Assembly: GCA_964646465.1 (NCBI GenBank)
Contig: CAZYEN010000011.1
Coordinates: forward strand, 1-53,392
Length of the DNA stretch: 53,392 nucleotides
Origin: CALRBF01 sp964646465
GTDB taxonomy: Bacteria; Patescibacteriota; Minisyncoccia; SW-4-49-11
Reading direction: 5' to 3'
The notes below the pieces were generated by a model. That model was not told where the DNA came from, did not search any database, and saw nothing but the letters and a program-made list of their open reading frames with translations. Shown one piece after another: positions 1-8,906 of the stretch. Position 1 is the stretch's first letter; every line of letters starts with the position of its first letter. Position numbers and translations under genes: made by a program.

Positions 1-152
1 TTATGATTGTAAAGATTAGAGCAAGAATTCAACCACAAGTATTTATATAACTTTATTAAAATTTTATACTTGTGATTGTATGATTACTCTTTTATCCTCA
101 CTCTTATATTTTATCAAAGTAAGGAATTATGTACTAGAGAAGTTATCCACAA

Positions 153-1415
153 TTATTTAATTTGTTCTAAAATATATCTCATTGAGTCTTGAGAAGATGC
201 CAACAAAATAAAGTTTTCATAACTTGACACATCAATTGAGTCACTTGGTGAAGTATAGTTATAATAATAATTATTAAAGACTTTGCCAGAGTTATTAGTA
301 ATAGTTGATGTTTTTATTTGTGGGTTATTCACTATTCTAGATGGTAGATTTATAGAGAATCCAGCCAAATCACGAGGTATGGAATTAGACCAATTTTCTA
401 CAAAAGTTTTAGCACTTTGATCTGAAGACAAACCTAAAACTGCTGCTAATTTATAAACACCTTGTTGATTATAAGCATAGAGTTTATATCCTTCAATTGT
501 ACCAATAGATGCAATAGTTATACTCATTATGTCAGCAATGTCTACTAAACTTACGGTGTTACTGTCTTTAGTTAAGTTGAGCTCAATTAAAGTGTCTTTT
601 TTATCTGTTAAAACTGTTGATATGGTTTTACGAATTGGCTCAGAGTCAATAAAGTCTATATCTACTACTGAATCTTGTGGTAGTGGTGAATTAAAACCTA
701 AATTTGGAGTTGTATTATCTATATCTGTTGAAGTATCGTTACTATCATCAGAGTTAATGTCTGTATCAGTAGTTACATTTATATCAGAGCTATTAGAAGA
801 CATATTAAAGTAAAAATATACTCCTCCCGAAATCAATCCTAGTAATATAATTACTATTGTTGCTGAAATTAATGCTTTGGCGGATGTTTTTTTAGTCTTA
901 ACATCTTTTATATCATCTTGTAAATTGAGACCATTAATGTCAAATTTATTATCTGGAGTACTGGGATCTAATTTAGAGTCTAAAGAAGTTACAGGTTGAG
1001 AATTAATTGGATTAGAGTCCAAATTTGAATTTGAAGAAGTAGTTGTATTTTTTAAATTAGTATCTAAAGGTAAATCTATACTATCATCTAAAACTGAAAA
1101 TCCTGATTTTGGCTCAGAGATTGCTCTACTTGGAGGATTAAAACTAGTATTAGAACTGACATTAGGACTAGTACTCATATTACTCCAAGAATAATTAGAT
1201 TCATTAGAAGCTAATGTACTATCTTTTTTTTCTACTGCTATTTTGGATGGTGTGTCTGTTGGGATAGAAGCAACATTATTAGTTATCTCTGGTCTTGCTT
1301 GTACAAAATTTCCAGATTGTTGCAATCTATCTTGTGGATTAGAACTCCATAAATCTAAGTCTTTTTTGAGTGTTCTTAGAGTTCCTGGTATTTGATTTTG
1401 ATTTTGATCTGCCAT
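153..1415 (-). CDS. Membrane-anchored hypothetical protein
   Basis: I do not recognise this 420-aa protein. Residues 1-175 are Ser/Asn/Thr/Asp-rich low-complexity sequence. One hydrophobic segment follows at about 181-203 (ALISATIVIILLGLISGG), then an acidic linker and a more ordered C-terminal region from about 250. The layout suggests a bitopic membrane protein with a disordered cytoplasmic N terminus and an extracytoplasmic C-terminal domain. It lies 26 bp after pnp on the same strand with no terminator visible between them, so it may be the last gene of an rpsO-pnp operon. The stop is TAA and no clear Shine-Dalgarno sequence precedes the ATG. Function unknown. Confidence 0.75.
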   Translation of the reverse strand: MADQNQNQIPGTLRTLKKDLDLWSSNPQDRLQQSGNFVQARPEITNNVASIPTDTPSKIAVEKKDSTLASNESNYSWSNMSTSPNVSSNTSFNPPSRAISEPKSGFSVLDDSIDLPLDTNLKNTTTSSNSNLDSNPINSQPVTSLDSKLDPSTPDNKFDINGLNLQDDIKDVKTKKTSAKALISATIVIILLGLISGGVYFYFNMSSNSSDINVTTDTDINSDDSNDTSTDIDNTTPNLGFNSPLPQDSVVDIDFIDSEPIRKTISTVLTDKKDTLIELNLTKDSNTVSLVDIADIMSITIASIGTIEGYKLYAYNQQGVYKLAAVLGLSSDQSAKTFVENWSNSIPRDLAGFSINLPSRIVNNPQIKTSTITNNSGKVFNNYYYNYTSPSDSIDVSSYENFILLASSQDSMRYILEQIK

Positions 1416-1441
1416 AATTTTATAATTTATATGTTTAATAA

Positions 1442-3502
1442 CTACTCAAGATAAGGTATTAAGTTTATTCTGCCCTCTGTATCAACTTTTTTAATTTTAA
1501 CCCTTATACTTTGATTTAATTGTATCACATCTTCTATATTATTTATATGTTTATCTGAAAGTTCAGAAATGTGTATCAATCCATCTAGGCCTGGTTTAAT
1601 ATTTATAAAAGCTCCAAAAGGCATAATTTTAATAACCCTACCCTCAAATATATCTCCTTCTTTTGGGACATACACTAAGTCTAAAATTTTATCTTTAGCT
1701 TGCATTACCATAGATAAATCTTCTCCTGTTATAAAGACTTGTCCATCATCTTCTATATCTATTTTTACTCCAGTAGCATCTATGATGGCATTGATTGTCT
1801 TGCCTCCGGCTCCGATTACATCTCTAATTTTAGTAGGATTAATTATAAAAGATTCAATTTTTGGAGCATACTTAGAAACTTCTGATCTAGCTTCTGATAT
1901 AGTTTGAGATAAAGTGTCAAGAATTTTTAATCTTGCTATTTTTGCTTCCTCCAAAGCTTCAACAAACATTTCTTTTGACATCCCCTGTCCTTTGATATCC
2001 ATCTGGATTGCGTTGACACCATTATGTGTACCAGCAACCTTGAAGTCCATTTCGCCAAAGTGATCTTCAGGTCCTTGAATATCTGTTAAAATTTTATATT
2101 TACCATTTTGTTCTACTATACCCATAGCTATCCCAGCAACTGGAGCTATTATAGGAACTCCTGCTGCCAATAAAGATAAGGTTGATGAACACACACTAGC
2201 CATAGAAGAAGACCCATTAGATCCCAAAACTTCGGTTACTATTCTAATCGTATATGGAAAATCTTCAATATTAGGTAAAACTCCCTCTAGAGCTTTTTCA
2301 GCTAATGCCCCATGCCCTATCTCTCTTCTACCCGGCCCTCTTAACTGCCCCACTTCACCTACAGAGAAAGGAGGAAAATTATAATGATGCATAAACCTTT
2401 TTTTGATTTCATCTTTCATCTCATCTATAATCTGAGCTTCTCCGGGAGAACCTAAAGTTAATATAGACAAAGTTTGAGTAGCACCCCTATTGAATAAAGC
2501 TGAACCATGTACTCGTGGTAAAATATCTATTTCTGAACTTAATTCACGAATTTGATTTAATGCCCTACCATCTGGTCTTAGCTCCCTCTCTAAGATACCT
2601 TCTTTAAAAACTCGATTCAATTCTTGGTCTAGAGTATATTCTACTAAATCTCTATGTTCTGGATAAGCTTGATTTAATTCATTTAATAACTGATGGTGAG
2701 CTTGTTTAGTAGAGGTAATATCTCCATATACTGCAGGTTCTAATTTGCCATTGACTATATATGTAATTCCTTCAACAATCTCTGCGTTGGATTCTGGTTT
2801 AATTAAAATTTGTTTTTCAAGACCTATTTCTGAGATAATATTATTCTGGAATTGTATCATTTTATCAATCTCAGAGGATACTTTAATAAAAGCCTCTAAA
2901 ATAGTATTTTCTGGGATTTGACTTCCTCCAAACTCCATCATAACCAATCGATTTTCGGAGTTTAAAGTAATAATAGTATCAAAGTCTCCAGATTCTCTTT
3001 GCTCAAAAGATGGGTTTACAATAATTTCATCATCCACCATAGCCACTCTCAAAGCAGCTACCGGCCCATCCCAAGGAATATCTGAAATAGATAAAGCTAA
3101 TGAAGCTCCAAACAAAGCAACAGCATCTGGATCATTACTATCATCCATAGAAAGAGTAGTAACTACCACCTGCACTTCATTACGAAGTGATTGGTCGAAA
3201 AATGGACGAATAGCTCTATCAACCAACCTCCCTGTTAGAATAGAGTCATCACTAGGACGCCCCTCTCTCTTTACAAATCGACTACCCTTTATTTTGCCAT
3301 TAGCATAAAATTTTTCTTGGTAATCTACGAATAATGGTAGATAATTAGAACTAACTGGCTTATTAGACATTACTGCCGTAACCAAAACAGTAGTCTCTCC
3401 CAGAGAAACCACAACTGATCCATTGGCTTGTTTTGCTAATTTACCAATTTCTACTTTGAGATTTTGTCCTGCTATTTGTGTTTGATATGTTTTGAAGTTC
3501 AT
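1442..3502 (-). CDS. pnp: Polyribonucleotide nucleotidyltransferase (PNPase)
   Basis: Phosphorolytic 3'-5' exoribonuclease that degrades mRNA to nucleoside diphosphates. The 686-aa length is near the family norm of about 700. Two RNase PH-like domains make up the first ~550 residues; the second carries the conserved FNRGATQTL and LRGPGRREIGHG stretches. A KH domain follows with its GxxG loop (VIGAGGKTINAI, about residues 560-575). A C-terminal S1 domain starts near 617 (GRVIKIMPFGAFINI). It sits 15 bp downstream of rpsO on the same strand, the widely conserved rpsO-pnp arrangement, and probably shares the rpsO promoter. Confidence 0.97.
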   Translation of the reverse strand: MNFKTYQTQIAGQNLKVEIGKLAKQANGSVVVSLGETTVLVTAVMSNKPVSSNYLPLFVDYQEKFYANGKIKGSRFVKREGRPSDDSILTGRLVDRAIRPFFDQSLRNEVQVVVTTLSMDDSNDPDAVALFGASLALSISDIPWDGPVAALRVAMVDDEIIVNPSFEQRESGDFDTIITLNSENRLVMMEFGGSQIPENTILEAFIKVSSEIDKMIQFQNNIISEIGLEKQILIKPESNAEIVEGITYIVNGKLEPAVYGDITSTKQAHHQLLNELNQAYPEHRDLVEYTLDQELNRVFKEGILERELRPDGRALNQIRELSSEIDILPRVHGSALFNRGATQTLSILTLGSPGEAQIIDEMKDEIKKRFMHHYNFPPFSVGEVGQLRGPGRREIGHGALAEKALEGVLPNIEDFPYTIRIVTEVLGSNGSSSMASVCSSTLSLLAAGVPIIAPVAGIAMGIVEQNGKYKILTDIQGPEDHFGEMDFKVAGTHNGVNAIQMDIKGQGMSKEMFVEALEEAKIARLKILDTLSQTISEARSEVSKYAPKIESFIINPTKIRDVIGAGGKTINAIIDATGVKIDIEDDGQVFITGEDLSMVMQAKDKILDLVYVPKEGDIFEGRVIKIMPFGAFINIKPGLDGLIHISELSDKHINNIEDVIQLNQSIRVKIKKVDTEGRINLIPYLE

Positions 3503-3517
3503 ATAAATAGGGTGAGT

Positions 3518-3784
3518 CTATGCTCTAAGCCCAAGTTCTTTGACTGTTTTTTCAAATAAACTTAAGTCTGTTTTTTTCAAATAAGCTAAAAGTTTTTTAC
3601 GTTGAGAAACTAATTGAATCAATCCCTTTCTAGAGTGAAAATCTTTACGATTTATTTTTAAATGCTCGGTCAAATAGAGTATTCTCTCTGTAATTAAAGC
3701 AACCTGTACAGGAGCTGATCCATTATCTCCTTCATGTACTTGAAATTTATTAATAATCTGACCTTTTGAATCTGAATTTAACAT
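3518..3784 (-). CDS. rpsO: Ribosomal protein S15
   Basis: Small-subunit protein that binds 16S rRNA early in 30S assembly. The 88-aa length is typical. The S15 signature is clear: GSAPVQVALITERI, then LTEHLKINRKDFHSRKGL, then LVSQRKKLLAYLKK. It ends in TAG and is followed after 15 bp by pnp. A consensus-like promoter lies 34 bp upstream (see 3818-3846). In other bacteria S15 represses its own translation; no such element was identified here. Confidence 0.97.
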   Translation of the reverse strand: MLNSDSKGQIINKFQVHEGDNGSAPVQVALITERILYLTEHLKINRKDFHSRKGLIQLVSQRKKLLAYLKKTDLSLFEKTVKELGLRA

Positions 3785-3817
3785 AAATTAAAATATATTA
3801 CCTTAGTAGTTAGTATA

Positions 3818-3846
3818 AATATATCATAATTTGAATTATATTGCAA
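3818..3846 (-). promoter_or_regulatory. Promoter of rpsO-pnp
   Basis: Read on the minus strand: TTGCAA, 17-bp spacer ending in TGA, then TATATT. The TGn before the -10 makes it an extended -10 promoter. It lies just upstream of rpsO. Inferred from pattern only. Confidence 0.6.
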
Positions 3847-3950
3847 GGGGAGAAGTTAATTGTAATTATGCGCCCTTGCTTGAGGCACAAATTTCATAGA
3901 GGAAAATGATCTTAAAGTTACATATGTTTTATATGAAACTTGTAATAATC

Positions 3951-3982
3951 AAAAAGCTCCCCAAACAAAAGGAGAGCTTTTT
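3951..3982 (-). terminator. Terminator after the lytic transglycosylase gene
   Basis: Stem AAAAAGCTC/GAGCTTTTT around a short loop. On the minus strand it ends in a T run, 15 bp beyond the stop of the transglycosylase gene. Confidence 0.75.
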
Positions 3983-3996
3983 GAAGTGACTAAATG

Positions 3997-4560
3997 TTAT
4001 TTAGACCACTTAGATTTACTAGCATTCCAAGCTCCAATACCTCCACGAGAGATTTTGAAAGCCATAGCCTCAACATTAGTTTTGGCGTCAAACGGAGTTA
4101 CCCATTCTCTACCCATTTGTTTCAATGTTCCTGCCCAAGTACCTCGAATAAATTGTCCACAACCAGAAGCGGTAGAGTTTTTATTCTTAGCAAGAGGATT
4201 CCCTCCAGACTCAGACTTAATAATTCTAGTCATCAAGTCAGCGTCTACTCCATATTTAGCAGACATCTCAGGCACATAATCAAAACATGAACCTTGTGCT
4301 GGGATATTGCTTAATTCAGCCTCTACTGAAGCATAGAAAGAAGTTTTTGTCTGTACTGTAGCTTGAGCTTGTTTAGGTTTTTCAGGCTCAGGTTTAGGGG
4401 TTATGATAGTCTCAACGGGATTAACTCCATTGATAACTGAGTTGGTCACTTCTAAATCAAATGAACTTGCAACCACGGGCTGAGTGTTGGTTGGAATAAC
4501 TCCTGTAACTCCAACAATCATAGCCAAAATTATATATAATATATCCATTAAATAGGACAA
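3997..4560 (-). CDS. Lytic transglycosylase-like (SLT/lysozyme-fold) exported protein
   Basis: Predicted peptidoglycan-cleaving enzyme. An N-terminal hydrophobic segment (about residues 5-22, ILYIILAMIVGVTG) acts as signal peptide or anchor. A Pro/Lys/Gln-rich linker reaches about residue 75. The C-terminal domain has the SLT signature: IIKSESGGNP with the likely catalytic Glu near residue 115, then SGCGQFIRGTW and a terminal GGIGAWNASK. The 187-aa length suits a minimal single-domain enzyme. It is monocistronic, with its own promoter (4640-4668) and terminator (3951-3982). It could serve cell-wall remodelling or wall penetration by a secretion or pilus system; the sequence does not decide. 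Confidence 0.85.
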   Translation of the reverse strand: MSYLMDILYIILAMIVGVTGVIPTNTQPVVASSFDLEVTNSVINGVNPVETIITPKPEPEKPKQAQATVQTKTSFYASVEAELSNIPAQGSCFDYVPEMSAKYGVDADLMTRIIKSESGGNPLAKNKNSTASGCGQFIRGTWAGTLKQMGREWVTPFDAKTNVEAMAFKISRGGIGAWNASKSKWSK

Positions 4561-4639
4561 CTGATAAACTCTCCCAAACTCTAATCAAAAACAGTGTAGA
4601 CAAATATAAAAAAGGTCTTATATTTGAGAGATGGAAAAC

Positions 4640-4668
4640 ATAATATCACATAATTGACAAAATGTCAA
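4640..4668 (-). promoter_or_regulatory. Promoter of the transglycosylase gene
   Basis: Minus strand: TTGACA, 17-bp spacer ending TGTGA, TATTAT. Its -35 overlaps a small palindrome (TTGACAAAATGTCAA) that also supplies the -35 of the divergent tRNA-Leu promoter. Confidence 0.7.
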
Positions 4669-4681
4669 TATATAGTACAAT
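4654..4681 (+). promoter_or_regulatory. Promoter of tRNA-Leu(UAG)
   Basis: Plus strand: TTGACA, 16-bp spacer, TACAAT. The predicted start point is about 5 bases before the tRNA. It shares the TTGACAAAATGTCAA palindrome with the divergent transglycosylase promoter. Confidence 0.65.
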
Positions 4682-4692
4682 GTATTTCATAA

Positions 4693-4774
4693 GCCGAGGT
4701 GGTGGAATTGGTAGACACGCATGCCTTAGGAGCATGTATCTTATGATGTGGAGGTTCAAGTCCTCTCCTCGGCA
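4693..4774 (+). tRNA. tRNA-Leu (anticodon UAG)
   Basis: Acceptor stem GCCGAGG/CCTCGGC with discriminator A; CCA is encoded at 4775-4777. The anticodon stem is CATGC/GCATG around loop CTTAGGA, giving anticodon TAG. A long variable arm and the T-loop GTTCAAGTC fit a class II tRNA-Leu. Confidence 0.95.
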
Positions 4775-4828
4775 CCAAAGAATATGAGTAAGAAAGTGTA
4801 TACCTTTCTTTTTTATTTTTTAGATAAG

Positions 4829-4854
4829 AAAAAACCCCAGCCGTAGCTGGGGGT
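4829..4854 (-). terminator. Terminator after orphan gene 4883-5413
   Basis: Hairpin ACCCCAGC/GCTGGGGGT; on the minus strand it is followed by a run of T. It lies about 30 bp past the stop of the orphan gene. Confidence 0.8.
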
Positions 4855-4882
4855 AAAGGTTAAGTAAAAATTATTTCTGCTA

Positions 4883-5413
4883 TTACTTATTTTCAAAAAT
4901 CTGAAAACCAACTGTTATAGATATAGTCAATTTTTTAATTTCATCCAATATTATACTTATTTCTCTGGTACGATTGGCATACATGGCGAAATAGCTATTA
5001 TTACTTAACCGTGTTAATGACTGATTGATCTCATTTATGCAATCAAACACTTTTGCTAGCTCGTTAATAGCATTCAGATAATTCAAACCTCTTTGTTCAA
5101 ATGGGTGTAATATTGAAAGAGTTTCTTTCAATGATTTGTTAGAAGAATCAGTGGTACTAAGGTTAGAGTAAACTTCGCTTATGAAGGAAAGATCTAGTGA
5201 TGAAAAGTTACCTATACACTTGTGCCTATCAATTCTATCTTCTTCTAGCTCATCGAGTAACTCCTTAGCTTGTCCAAACAAAGTGGTTTTTAGATGATTA
5301 TCAGCAACAGATTGAAGCACATTCCAAAAAGTATCATATACGTCTCTAGTTTGTGGATAAACTTTGAGAGCACTTTGATAAGAATCTTGAAAGAGATGAT
5401 GGATAGGAATCAT
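4883..5413 (-). CDS. Orphan protein with own promoter and terminator
   Basis: I do not recognise this 176-aa protein. It is soluble-looking and mostly helical, with Leu-rich segments that could form coiled coils (for example FGQAKELLDELEEDR and LDEIKKLTISI). No signal peptide or membrane segment is seen. A TAGACA-17-TATTCT promoter (5442-5470) lies about 30 bp upstream and a strong terminator just downstream. This is the same single-gene architecture as the other small orphan genes of the window, though this member is larger and AT-rich like the chromosome. No Shine-Dalgarno sequence is visible. Confidence 0.7.
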   Translation of the reverse strand: MIPIHHLFQDSYQSALKVYPQTRDVYDTFWNVLQSVADNHLKTTLFGQAKELLDELEEDRIDRHKCIGNFSSLDLSFISEVYSNLSTTDSSNKSLKETLSILHPFEQRGLNYLNAINELAKVFDCINEINQSLTRLSNNSYFAMYANRTREISIILDEIKKLTISITVGFQIFENK

Positions 5414-5441
5414 TTGGGTTAGAAAGGGCTACAACTTTGCT

Positions 5442-5470
5442 AGAATACCACATCCAATTATTATTGTCTA
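5442..5470 (-). promoter_or_regulatory. Cassette-type promoter of 4883-5413
   Basis: Minus strand: TAGACA, 17-bp spacer ending GATGTGG, TATTCT. The GTGGTAT junction matches the other orphan-gene promoters. Confidence 0.7.
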
Positions 5471-5532
5471 TTATATTTAATTATAGGCGACTGAAAGGTA
5501 CCCATACTAAATGCTTGGAGCGACAATTTTTC

Positions 5533-5770
5533 TGTCCTCCTTTGGAGGAGGTGCCCGCAAGAGCGGAGGAGGACTTCAGTTTAATATTATTATAAATAAG
5601 TGTTTATTTTAGTATTTTAAGTACTATCCACCCTCCCCCGTCGCAAATAAGATTTGCTCCTGTGAAACCTGACGGTTTCCCAACCTTCCTCCACGGGAAA
5701 ACTCCCGTTTTCCCGACCCCTTTCCCAAAAGCTATAAACTTTTTACGGGTACTCCCTCCTAAGGGAGACA
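5533..5770. repeat. Composite palindromic repeat (B arm, nested E element, C arm)
   Basis: This fills most of the 520-bp stretch between the orphan gene and the ABC ATPase gene. The left arm is TGTCCTCCTTTGGAGGAGG. The right arm is an inverted C arm ending GGGAGACA. Between them lies a second palindromic unit, CCACGGGAAAACTCCCG (about 5690-5733), which recurs near 24941-24975. A partial D repeat (GGCGACTGAAAGGT) is at about 5486. Apart from the promoter at 5442-5470 I see no gene here; the apparent reading frames are repeat DNA. Confidence 0.7.
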
Positions 5771-5935
5771 AAATAAATCTTAATATTAAAATACTATTTA
5801 GAATGTTTCTCATCTTTTTCAAAGCCATAAAATTCATAATTAAACACTCACAATTTATAATTCAAGATTATCTTTTCCTTGCTTTTTTGATTAAAATTCT
5901 TTATAATAAATGTAATATTGTATACAATAATTAAT

Positions 5936-6664
5936 ATGGCTACAAAAAAATTAATTCAGGTAGATAGTGTCTCTAAATATTTTAACTTACAGAGTAAGAA
6001 TAATAGTCGCTCTGGAGGACAAATGGATGGCTTTCAGTCTTTCAAAACCACAACTAATCCTGTTTTAAAAGACATTACTTTGGATATTAATCAAGGTGAG
6101 TGGATTGGAATTATTGGTAAGAATGGGAGTGGGAAAAGTACTTTTTTGAAATTATTAGCCGGTATTCATAGCCCTGATCAAGGACAGGTAACAGTAGATG
6201 GTTCAATTTTACCCTTCTTTGGACCTGATGAAATGTTGCATCCTGAAGGTAGAGCTGAAGATGCAGTACTGGTAAAGGCTTTACAAGTTGGATTGCCAAG
6301 AGAAGATATTAATAAAATTTATAATAATATTATTAACTTTTCTGAATTACACGACTTTACTTCTCAAAAGATAAAATTCTTATCTACCGGTATGAAAACC
6401 AGGTTAATTTTGGGTCTAATTCTAAATATTAATGCTGATATATATCTTTTTGATGAAATTCCAGCTACTACTGATGCTAATTTTCAAGCTAAAGTTAATA
6501 ATCGTCTCCAAAGATTAAAACAAATGGGTAAAACAGCTATTATTGTTAGCCATAATATGGATGAGATTCAGCAACATTGTAATAAATGTATTCTACTGCA
6601 CAAAGGTGAATTGGTAGCTTATGACAATACTGATACTATTTTGAGATTATATAATCAAATGTAA
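5936..6664 (+). CDS. Polysaccharide-export type ABC transporter ATPase
   Basis: ATP-binding subunit resembling the Wzt/TagH family, which powers export of surface polysaccharide or teichoic-acid-like polymers with a two-component permease. Seen: Walker A GKNGSGKST, an atypical signature LSTGMKTRL (family form SSGMxxRL), Walker B IYLFDEIPATTD, and switch His in SHNMDEI. I start at ATG 5936, giving 242 aa. An in-frame ATG 18 bp earlier is possible but adds only MYTIIN before the conserved MATKKLIQVDSVSKYF. No permease partner is in the window, which is unusual since Wzm and Wzt are normally adjacent. It is monocistronic and convergent with nrdR, 5 bp away. Confidence 0.9.
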   Translation: MATKKLIQVDSVSKYFNLQSKNNSRSGGQMDGFQSFKTTTNPVLKDITLDINQGEWIGIIGKNGSGKSTFLKLLAGIHSPDQGQVTVDGSILPFFGPDEMLHPEGRAEDAVLVKALQVGLPREDINKIYNNIINFSELHDFTSQKIKFLSTGMKTRLILGLILNINADIYLFDEIPATTDANFQAKVNNRLQRLKQMGKTAIIVSHNMDEIQQHCNKCILLHKGELVAYDNTDTILRLYNQM

Positions 6665-6669
6665 TTATT

Positions 6670-7122
6670 CTAGTCTTGTAAAAGTTTATCTATTTCATGC
6701 CTGAAACCTTTGATAGTTCTAAAGTCACGATAGATAGAAGCAAATCTAATATAGGCTACTTCATCAAATAATTTGAGATGCTTTAGAACTGTATCTCCAA
6801 TTTGTTTGGTAGATATTTCTTTTGGATCTTTTTTGAATAAATCTACCTCGATTTTAAGTATAAAATCTCTAATCTTGTCTTGAGTGAAGGGTCTCTTGTG
6901 TAATGATATTGAAACTGCTTTTACAAGTTTATCTGTACTATATCTTTCTTTTACTCCTGATTTTTTGACAACCATCACATCTAAGACTTCTCTGGTCTCG
7001 GCTGTGGTAAATCTATATTGGCATTTTTCACAAATTCTTCTTCGTCTGACTATCATATCGTCCCGAGATAATCTAGAGTCAGTGATTCTAGTGTCTATAT
7101 TTGAGCATTGTGGACATTTCAT
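6670..7122 (-). CDS. nrdR: Transcriptional repressor NrdR
   Basis: Zinc-ribbon/ATP-cone repressor of ribonucleotide reductase genes. The 150-aa length is typical. The zinc ribbon has C3, C6, C31 and C34, with the conserved stretch IVRRRRICEKCQYRFTTAE between and after them. The ATP-cone domain starts near residue 47 (VVKKSGVKERYSTDKLVKA). Its ATG overlaps the TGA of the preceding membrane-protein gene by 4 bp, so the two are translationally coupled. No nrd genes or NrdR boxes were recognised in the window. Confidence 0.96.
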   Translation of the reverse strand: MKCPQCSNIDTRITDSRLSRDDMIVRRRRICEKCQYRFTTAETREVLDVMVVKKSGVKERYSTDKLVKAVSISLHKRPFTQDKIRDFILKIEVDLFKKDPKEISTKQIGDTVLKHLKLFDEVAYIRFASIYRDFRTIKGFRHEIDKLLQD

Positions 7123-7640
7123 TTGGATTTGGAGCTAGATTTTTTGGCTGCAGACTTAAGAAATGGAAAAAATAATACTGGAGAAATAGTCCAAAATATT
7201 CTGAATGATTCTTTACTGAATAGAGATTGTTCAATTACATTCAGAATAGATTTATCCTGCGTTTTGATCACACTTAAAATATTGACCAACAATAATCCAA
7301 CTACTGAGACCCCAAATAATAAGTTTCGCCACAGTGGTTTCTTAGCTATACTAAGGTTAGAAGCTATGGCTGAGCTTTGTAATGCCCAGTTTATAATCAA
7401 AGTTAGTACTAAAAATAATGCTCCGTCTCCTGGGAAACTACCAATATTAGAAATCTCCCAAGGATAAACGGTGGAAAGAACTTGAGTAATATACAAAGCA
7501 ATCGCAAGAATATAGATATCTTTTACTCCCTTTTTGTAAATATAAAAAGATAAGCTTAAAATTAAGACTACACTTATAAATAAATCCCCCGAGATTGAGC
7601 TCAAAGTGACTTTGCCAAATAGAGGTTCCAATGCATCCAT
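7119..7640 (-). CDS. Polytopic membrane protein, unknown function
   Basis: I do not recognise this 173-aa protein. It has about four or five hydrophobic segments (near residues 16-33, 42-58, 71-88, 106-124, 147-162) and a basic Ser/Lys-rich C-terminal tail (KSAAKKSSSKSK) that is probably cytoplasmic. It lies 34 bp after dnaJ and overlaps nrdR by ATGA, giving a dnaJ-membrane protein-nrdR operon. The TGA stop in this overlap is evidence that TGA is a stop codon in this genome. Confidence 0.75.
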   Translation of the reverse strand: MDALEPLFGKVTLSSISGDLFISVVLILSLSFYIYKKGVKDIYILAIALYITQVLSTVYPWEISNIGSFPGDGALFLVLTLIINWALQSSAIASNLSIAKKPLWRNLLFGVSVVGLLLVNILSVIKTQDKSILNVIEQSLFSKESFRIFWTISPVLFFPFLKSAAKKSSSKSK

Positions 7641-7674
7641 ATTTTTATATTTAAAACTATATTTTTATATTATA

Positions 7675-8775
7675 TCACATTCCTTCAGATTGCAAATCTT
7701 TTAGCAATTGCTGGGCTCGGCGAGAAATATGCTTTGGAGTGATAATCCTGACTGTTACATACATATCTCCAGAGCCTCTACCTTGTAAATGAGGCATACC
7801 TTTTTCGCGAAGTCTAAAAACTTCTCCTGATTGAGTTTGTTTTGGAATTTTTAAATTTAATTCTCCAGCTAAAGTGTCTATATCTACATTTCCACCTAAT
7901 ACAGCTGTAGTATAGACTATATCTTGAGTTAGATAAATATCATCTCCTCGTCTTTCAAACCTTTTATGTGGCTTGACTGTGATATGAATATAGATATTAC
8001 CAGCAGCCCCACCAAAAGGAGAGGCTTCTCCTTCGCCTCGCATTTCTAAAGTCTGACCATTAGAAATGCCTTTTGGAATTTCAATTTTGATGGATTTCTT
8101 TTGTCTCTTGACACCTGTGCCCTGACAACTTTTACAATTAGATTCTGGAATTACACCTCGTCCCTGACAAGTACTACAAGTTGCTCTTTGATTAAAAGTT
8201 CCAAGCATAGTTCGTACTTGCTGATCTATATAACCATTTCCATTACAGGTTGGACATTGTTTGGTTGTTTTATTTTGAGCTCCAGTTCCATCACAAGAGT
8301 CACAAGTTGAATTAAGGTCTAATTCTATAGTTTTTGAAATACCATTATAGGCTTCTTCTAAAGTAATATCTACTTGCAATTGTATATCTTTTCCTCTGGC
8401 TTGACCTCTAGCTCCACTTCTACTTCCTCCACCAAATACATCTGAGAACACATCTTCAAAACCACCTCCGCCAAAAGAGAATCCACTCTGACCAAAAATA
8501 TCATCAAAAGAAAATCCCTGAGCTCCACCACCAAATCCTGAGAATCCTCCAGCCCCTCCAGCTTGCTGATAATTAGATCCAAATTGATTGTACTGTTGTC
8601 TCTTTTGAGGATCGCTTAAAGTCTGATAGGCTTCATTAATCTCTTTGAACTTAGCCTCATCTCCTCCTTTTTTATCTGGATGATATTGATGAGCTAATTT
8701 ACGATAAGCCTTCTTGATCTCAGCTTCACCCGCATCTTTGGACACTCCTAGTATTTGATAATAATCTTTTGCCAT
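7675..8775 (-). CDS. dnaJ: Chaperone DnaJ
   Basis: Type I Hsp40 co-chaperone that stimulates the DnaK ATPase and delivers substrates. At 366 aa it has all domains. The J domain is at 1-65 with HPD at 32-34. A Gly/Phe-rich region spans about 70-115. Four CxxCxGxG zinc repeats follow (CDSCDGTG, CPTCNGNG, CSTCQGRG, CKSCQGTG). Then comes the C-terminal substrate-binding domain. It is not next to dnaK or grpE, and no CIRCE-type inverted repeat was seen upstream. It heads a three-gene operon with the membrane protein and nrdR. Confidence 0.97.
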   Translation of the reverse strand: MAKDYYQILGVSKDAGEAEIKKAYRKLAHQYHPDKKGGDEAKFKEINEAYQTLSDPQKRQQYNQFGSNYQQAGGAGGFSGFGGGAQGFSFDDIFGQSGFSFGGGGFEDVFSDVFGGGSRSGARGQARGKDIQLQVDITLEEAYNGISKTIELDLNSTCDSCDGTGAQNKTTKQCPTCNGNGYIDQQVRTMLGTFNQRATCSTCQGRGVIPESNCKSCQGTGVKRQKKSIKIEIPKGISNGQTLEMRGEGEASPFGGAAGNIYIHITVKPHKRFERRGDDIYLTQDIVYTTAVLGGNVDIDTLAGELNLKIPKQTQSGEVFRLREKGMPHLQGRGSGDMYVTVRIITPKHISRRAQQLLKDLQSEGM

Positions 8776-8856
8776 TGACTTGATATCTAAATTCTTTTAT
8801 ACCAAATATTATACAATATTAGCACTAATCTGTACAGAGTGCTATTTTGATGTAAA

Positions 8857-8887
8857 AAATAACCCCGGCTGTGAAACAGTCGGGGGG
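8857..8887 (-). terminator. Terminator after orphan gene 8907-9221
   Basis: Hairpin CCCCGGCTGT/ACAGTCGGGG with one G-U pair. On the minus strand it is followed by a T-rich run. Confidence 0.75.
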
Positions 8888-8906
8888 AGGGATAATAAAT
8901 ACTGGT

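Noticed and set aside
143..151. Isolated TTATCCACA at the window start as an origin marker
   Set aside because: A single box is expected by chance in AT-rich DNA; only the 18.1-18.46 kb cluster is notable.
3843..3875. Inverted repeat GCAAGGG...CCCTTGC as a terminator
   Set aside because: The loop is over 20 bases and no T run follows on either strand.
5604..5934. Two overlapping open frames between the orphan gene and the ABC ATPase
   Set aside because: They run through palindromic repeat DNA on both strands, with repeat-derived peptides and no promoter.
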